This document shows positions 5,827 to 7,989 of a stretch of 7,989 nucleotides of DNA, in pieces (position 1 is the stretch's first letter; every line of letters begins with the position of its first letter). The stretch spans positions 1 through 7,989 of the forward strand of contig CAYOLJ010000053.1 of assembly GCA_964404805.1 (NCBI GenBank). Reading direction: 5' to 3'. A program made the position numbers and the translations under genes. The notes under the pieces were generated by a model that was not told the origin of the DNA, did no database searches, and worked only from the letters and a program-made list of their open reading frames with translations. This DNA comes from Peribacter sp964404805 (GTDB lineage: Bacteria; Patescibacteriota; Gracilibacteria; Peribacterales; Peribacteraceae).

Positions 5827-7989
5827 ATGAGACTCTCTCTCCGGTTCCTCATCCCACTCGCGCTGGTTTTAGGATTAGTGGCGTATACCGTCGTGCCTTT
5901 TGCTGACCGCATGATAGTTCGCTGGTTTGTGAATGACGTGGATCTGCGAAGCAAGATCATTGCCGAGACAGTTGATAACTACCTGCTCGAAGTCACACCC
6001 GACAGGAGCCAACCGACAATCACCACTAAAGTGCAGAACTTCTTCAAGCGCGTCATGCTCGACGAACGTGTGTACGCATTGGGGTTCTGCGATGCCAGAG
6101 GTGAAAAACTCCTCTTCAAGACTGACAAGTTCCCGCAGATCATCTCGTGTAGTCCTGTGGGGGAAGAAACTCACACTACTCAAGTTCTCGATCAACCAGG
6201 CGGCCCACTGCACATCGCCTACCACGTCGTGCGTGGTACTGGATCCGTACTCGGAGAATTGGTGCTCATTCACGATATGAGCTTCATTCAGAGCCGGAGT
6301 GCGACAACACGTCTCTACCTGCTCTCCTTCTTCGGGGCACTCGCTGCGATCATTGCACTGCTCACCGTCTTCATCGCCCAGATGAGCTGGCGTGGGTGGG
6401 AATCGGGTCTACGTGCGATTTTGCGTGGTGAAGGGCTGTTGAAGCCCATGTCACCCACCAACACTCCACGTGAAATTCAGCCCATTGTGCGCGATTTACG
6501 CGAACTCATTCGCGATCTGGAATCGGACCGCAGGCTCCGCGACGAGAGTCAAATTTCTTGGACAGCACGTACACTCAAGGAGCTTCTGCACAAAGAGCTT
6601 GCGGGAGACGAAGTGATCGTCGTCTCGAATCGTGAGCCGTACTTACACTACTTCGGCGAGGATGGAACAGTTCACGTGCGTACTCCCGCAGCAGGCCCTG
6701 TCACCGCACTCGAACCGATTATGCGTGCATGCTCGGGAACGTGGATTGCCCATGGTGGCGGTCCCGCCGATCGAGAGACGGTCGACAATCATGACCACTT
6801 GAAGGTGCCTCCCGATCATCCCCGTTACACGCTTCGCCGCATCTGGCTCAAGCCAGAGGAAGAGAAAGGCTACTACTACGGTTTTGCGAACGAGGGTCTC
6901 TGGCCGCTCTGTCATATCGCCCACGTGCGACCCACATTCCGCAGTGAAGACTGGGAACAGTACGTGCGTGTGAACGAGAAATTTGCCAAGGCGGTCGCCG
7001 AAGAAGCGAAGACGCGTGACCCCGTGATTCTCGTACAGGATTATCACTTTGCCCTCCTGCCACGCATTCTGCGTCGGTATCTGCCACAGGCGACAATCAT
7101 CACCTTCTGGCACATTCCGTGGCCGAATCCGGAATCTTTTGGCATCTGCCCATGGGGACAGGAGGTGCTGGACGGTCTACTGGGAAGCAACATCGTTGGT
7201 TTTCATACGCGATTCCACTGTCTTAATTTCATGGAGACCGTCGACCGGTATGTCGAATGCCGTGTCGATCGTGAGCACTCCACGATCTCGTACCGCCGCA
7301 AACTCACCGCGGTAAATCATTATCCGATTTCGATCGAATTCCCGGGGCAATTCATGAAACAGGCAACGCCGGTTCCCGAGGCACGTTCGAAAATTCGTCA
7401 GCAGTACAACCTGCCAGCGGATTGCCTCATCGGTATCGGTGTCGATCGATTCGACTACACGAAGGGCATCATGGAAAAATTCCTTGCGGTCGAACGTCTA
7501 CTCGAGCTTTCGCCCGAGTGGGTGGGACGCTTTAGCTTCATTCAAATCGCAGCACCCACGCGCACGCGTATCGACGATTACATGGAATTCAATAGAGAGA
7601 CAACCGCTCTCGCGGAGCGCATCAATGCGCGCTTTGGACACACGGGCGTTCCTCCGATCATTCTGCTCGCCGAACACCACGACGGAGCGGATATTCTCGA
7701 CCACTACCGTGCTGCGAACTTGTGTTTCGTAAACAGTCTGCACGACGGCATGAACCTCGTGGCCAAGGAATTTGTGGCTTCTCGCGATGACGAGCAGGGC
7801 GTGCTCATCTTAAGCCAGTTCACCGGAGCCTCACGCGACCTGCCAGAAGCCCTGATTGTGAATCCGTACCACATTGATCAGTGTGCACAGGCTCTGCACA
7901 GAGCACTCACCATGCCCACGAGCGAGCAACGTGATCGTCTCAAGAGCATGCGAGGCGTACTGAAGGAATTTAACGTCTTCCGCTGGGCG
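5827..7989 (+). CDS. otsA: Membrane-anchored sensor-like trehalose-6-phosphate synthase (GT20), 3' end beyond window
   Basis: The frame is open for 721 codons to the window edge, without a stop. The GT20 domain makes trehalose 6-phosphate from UDP-glucose and glucose 6-phosphate. N-terminal part: transmembrane helix 1 at about 6-26 (RFLIPLALVLGLVAYTVVPF), an extracytoplasmic domain at about 35-158 that resembles no family I can name, transmembrane helix 2 at about 163-185 (LYLLSFFGALAAIIALLTVF), then a HAMP-like or coiled-coil linker (about 187-250, REIQPIVRDLRELIRDLESD). GT20 starts near 262 with VIVVSNREP (263-271). Active-site residues, by E. coli OtsA equivalence: Arg269, Asp405 in QDYH, His429 in FWHIPWP, Arg541 and Lys546 in DRFDYTKG, and Asp640 and Glu648 in HDGMNLVAKE, where E. 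coli has RDGMN. About 460 residues of GT20 are present, so little of that domain is missing unless a phosphatase is fused downstream. The start gives a typical N-in first helix. From memory, similar sensor-OtsA proteins of about 740 residues occur in other bacteria. Confidence 0.93.
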   Translation, partial: MRLSLRFLIPLALVLGLVAYTVVPFADRMIVRWFVNDVDLRSKIIAETVDNYLLEVTPDRSQPTITTKVQNFFKRVMLDERVYALGFCDARGEKLLFKTDKFPQIISCSPVGEETHTTQVLDQPGGPLHIAYHVVRGTGSVLGELVLIHDMSFIQSRSATTRLYLLSFFGALAAIIALLTVFIAQMSWRGWESGLRAILRGEGLLKPMSPTNTPREIQPIVRDLRELIRDLESDRRLRDESQISWTARTLKELLHKELAGDEVIVVSNREPYLHYFGEDGTVHVRTPAAGPVTALEPIMRACSGTWIAHGGGPADRETVDNHDHLKVPPDHPRYTLRRIWLKPEEEKGYYYGFANEGLWPLCHIAHVRPTFRSEDWEQYVRVNEKFAKAVAEEAKTRDPVILVQDYHFALLPRILRRYLPQATIITFWHIPWPNPESFGICPWGQEVLDGLLGSNIVGFHTRFHCLNFMETVDRYVECRVDREHSTISYRRKLTAVNHYPISIEFPGQFMKQATPVPEARSKIRQQYNLPADCLIGIGVDRFDYTKGIMEKFLAVERLLELSPEWVGRFSFIQIAAPTRTRIDDYMEFNRETTALAERINARFGHTGVPPIILLAEHHDGADILDHYRAANLCFVNSLHDGMNLVAKEFVASRDDEQGVLILSQFTGASRDLPEALIVNPYHIDQCAQALHRALTMPTSEQRDRLKSMRGVLKEFNVFRWA

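Noticed and set aside
6643..7113. A 156-residue open frame on the minus strand, antisense to otsA
   Set aside because: The plus-strand frame carries all the GT20 motifs through this interval; the antisense frame is a shadow.
1..7989. Reassigned TGA codon, as in some Patescibacteria relatives
   Set aside because: TGA ends the surface protein, rplU and GH15 genes at the expected family positions, and no in-frame TGA interrupts any conserved gene.

Overview
The window looks like chromosomal DNA of a bacterium with roughly even base composition and the standard genetic code: three genes end in TGA and none has an internal TGA. Lineage cannot be fixed from the sequence. The large secreted surface protein, the very short intergenic gaps and the near absence of Shine-Dalgarno sites would fit a Candidate Phyla Radiation (Patescibacteria) genome, perhaps the Peregrinibacteria/Peribacteria side. 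That is inference.

Layout: (1) positions 142 to 1, minus strand, hold the 5' end of a small membrane protein gene (possibly DoxX-like) cut by the window edge. (2) Diverging from it is tgt, tRNA-guanine transglycosylase, at about 213-1340. Its catalytic aspartates are intact, but all four residues that normally bind zinc are replaced. (3) A strong-looking promoter follows, then a 697-residue exported surface protein (1400-3493). It carries two signal-peptide-like segments, one at its start and one in its middle, and a phage-fibre-like C-terminal half. (4) Converging on it with a 10-base gap is rplU (ribosomal protein bL21, 3504-3818, minus), without rpmA beside it. (5) Also on the minus strand is a complete GH15 family glycoside hydrolase (3900-5708), of the type that includes bacterial trehalases and glucoamylases. 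(6) Diverging from GH15 across 118 bases is an open gene running off the right edge (5827-7989). It encodes a two-transmembrane sensor-like module joined to a GT20 trehalose-6-phosphate synthase (OtsA).

The right half therefore reads as a trehalose module: a membrane-tethered synthase, possibly controlled by an outside signal, back to back with a hydrolase that may degrade trehalose or a related alpha-glucan. No trehalose-phosphate phosphatase is visible; it may lie beyond the right edge.

A cross-cutting pattern is that four of the six genes (surface protein, rplU, GH15, otsA) have a candidate -10 box ending only 9 or 10 bases before the start codon, each with a 17-base spacer to a -35 box of the form TT(G/C)C. 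This predicts transcripts with 5' leaders of only a few bases, that is, leaderless translation. No convincing rho-independent terminator, tRNA, rRNA, CRISPR array, insertion sequence or riboswitch was seen.
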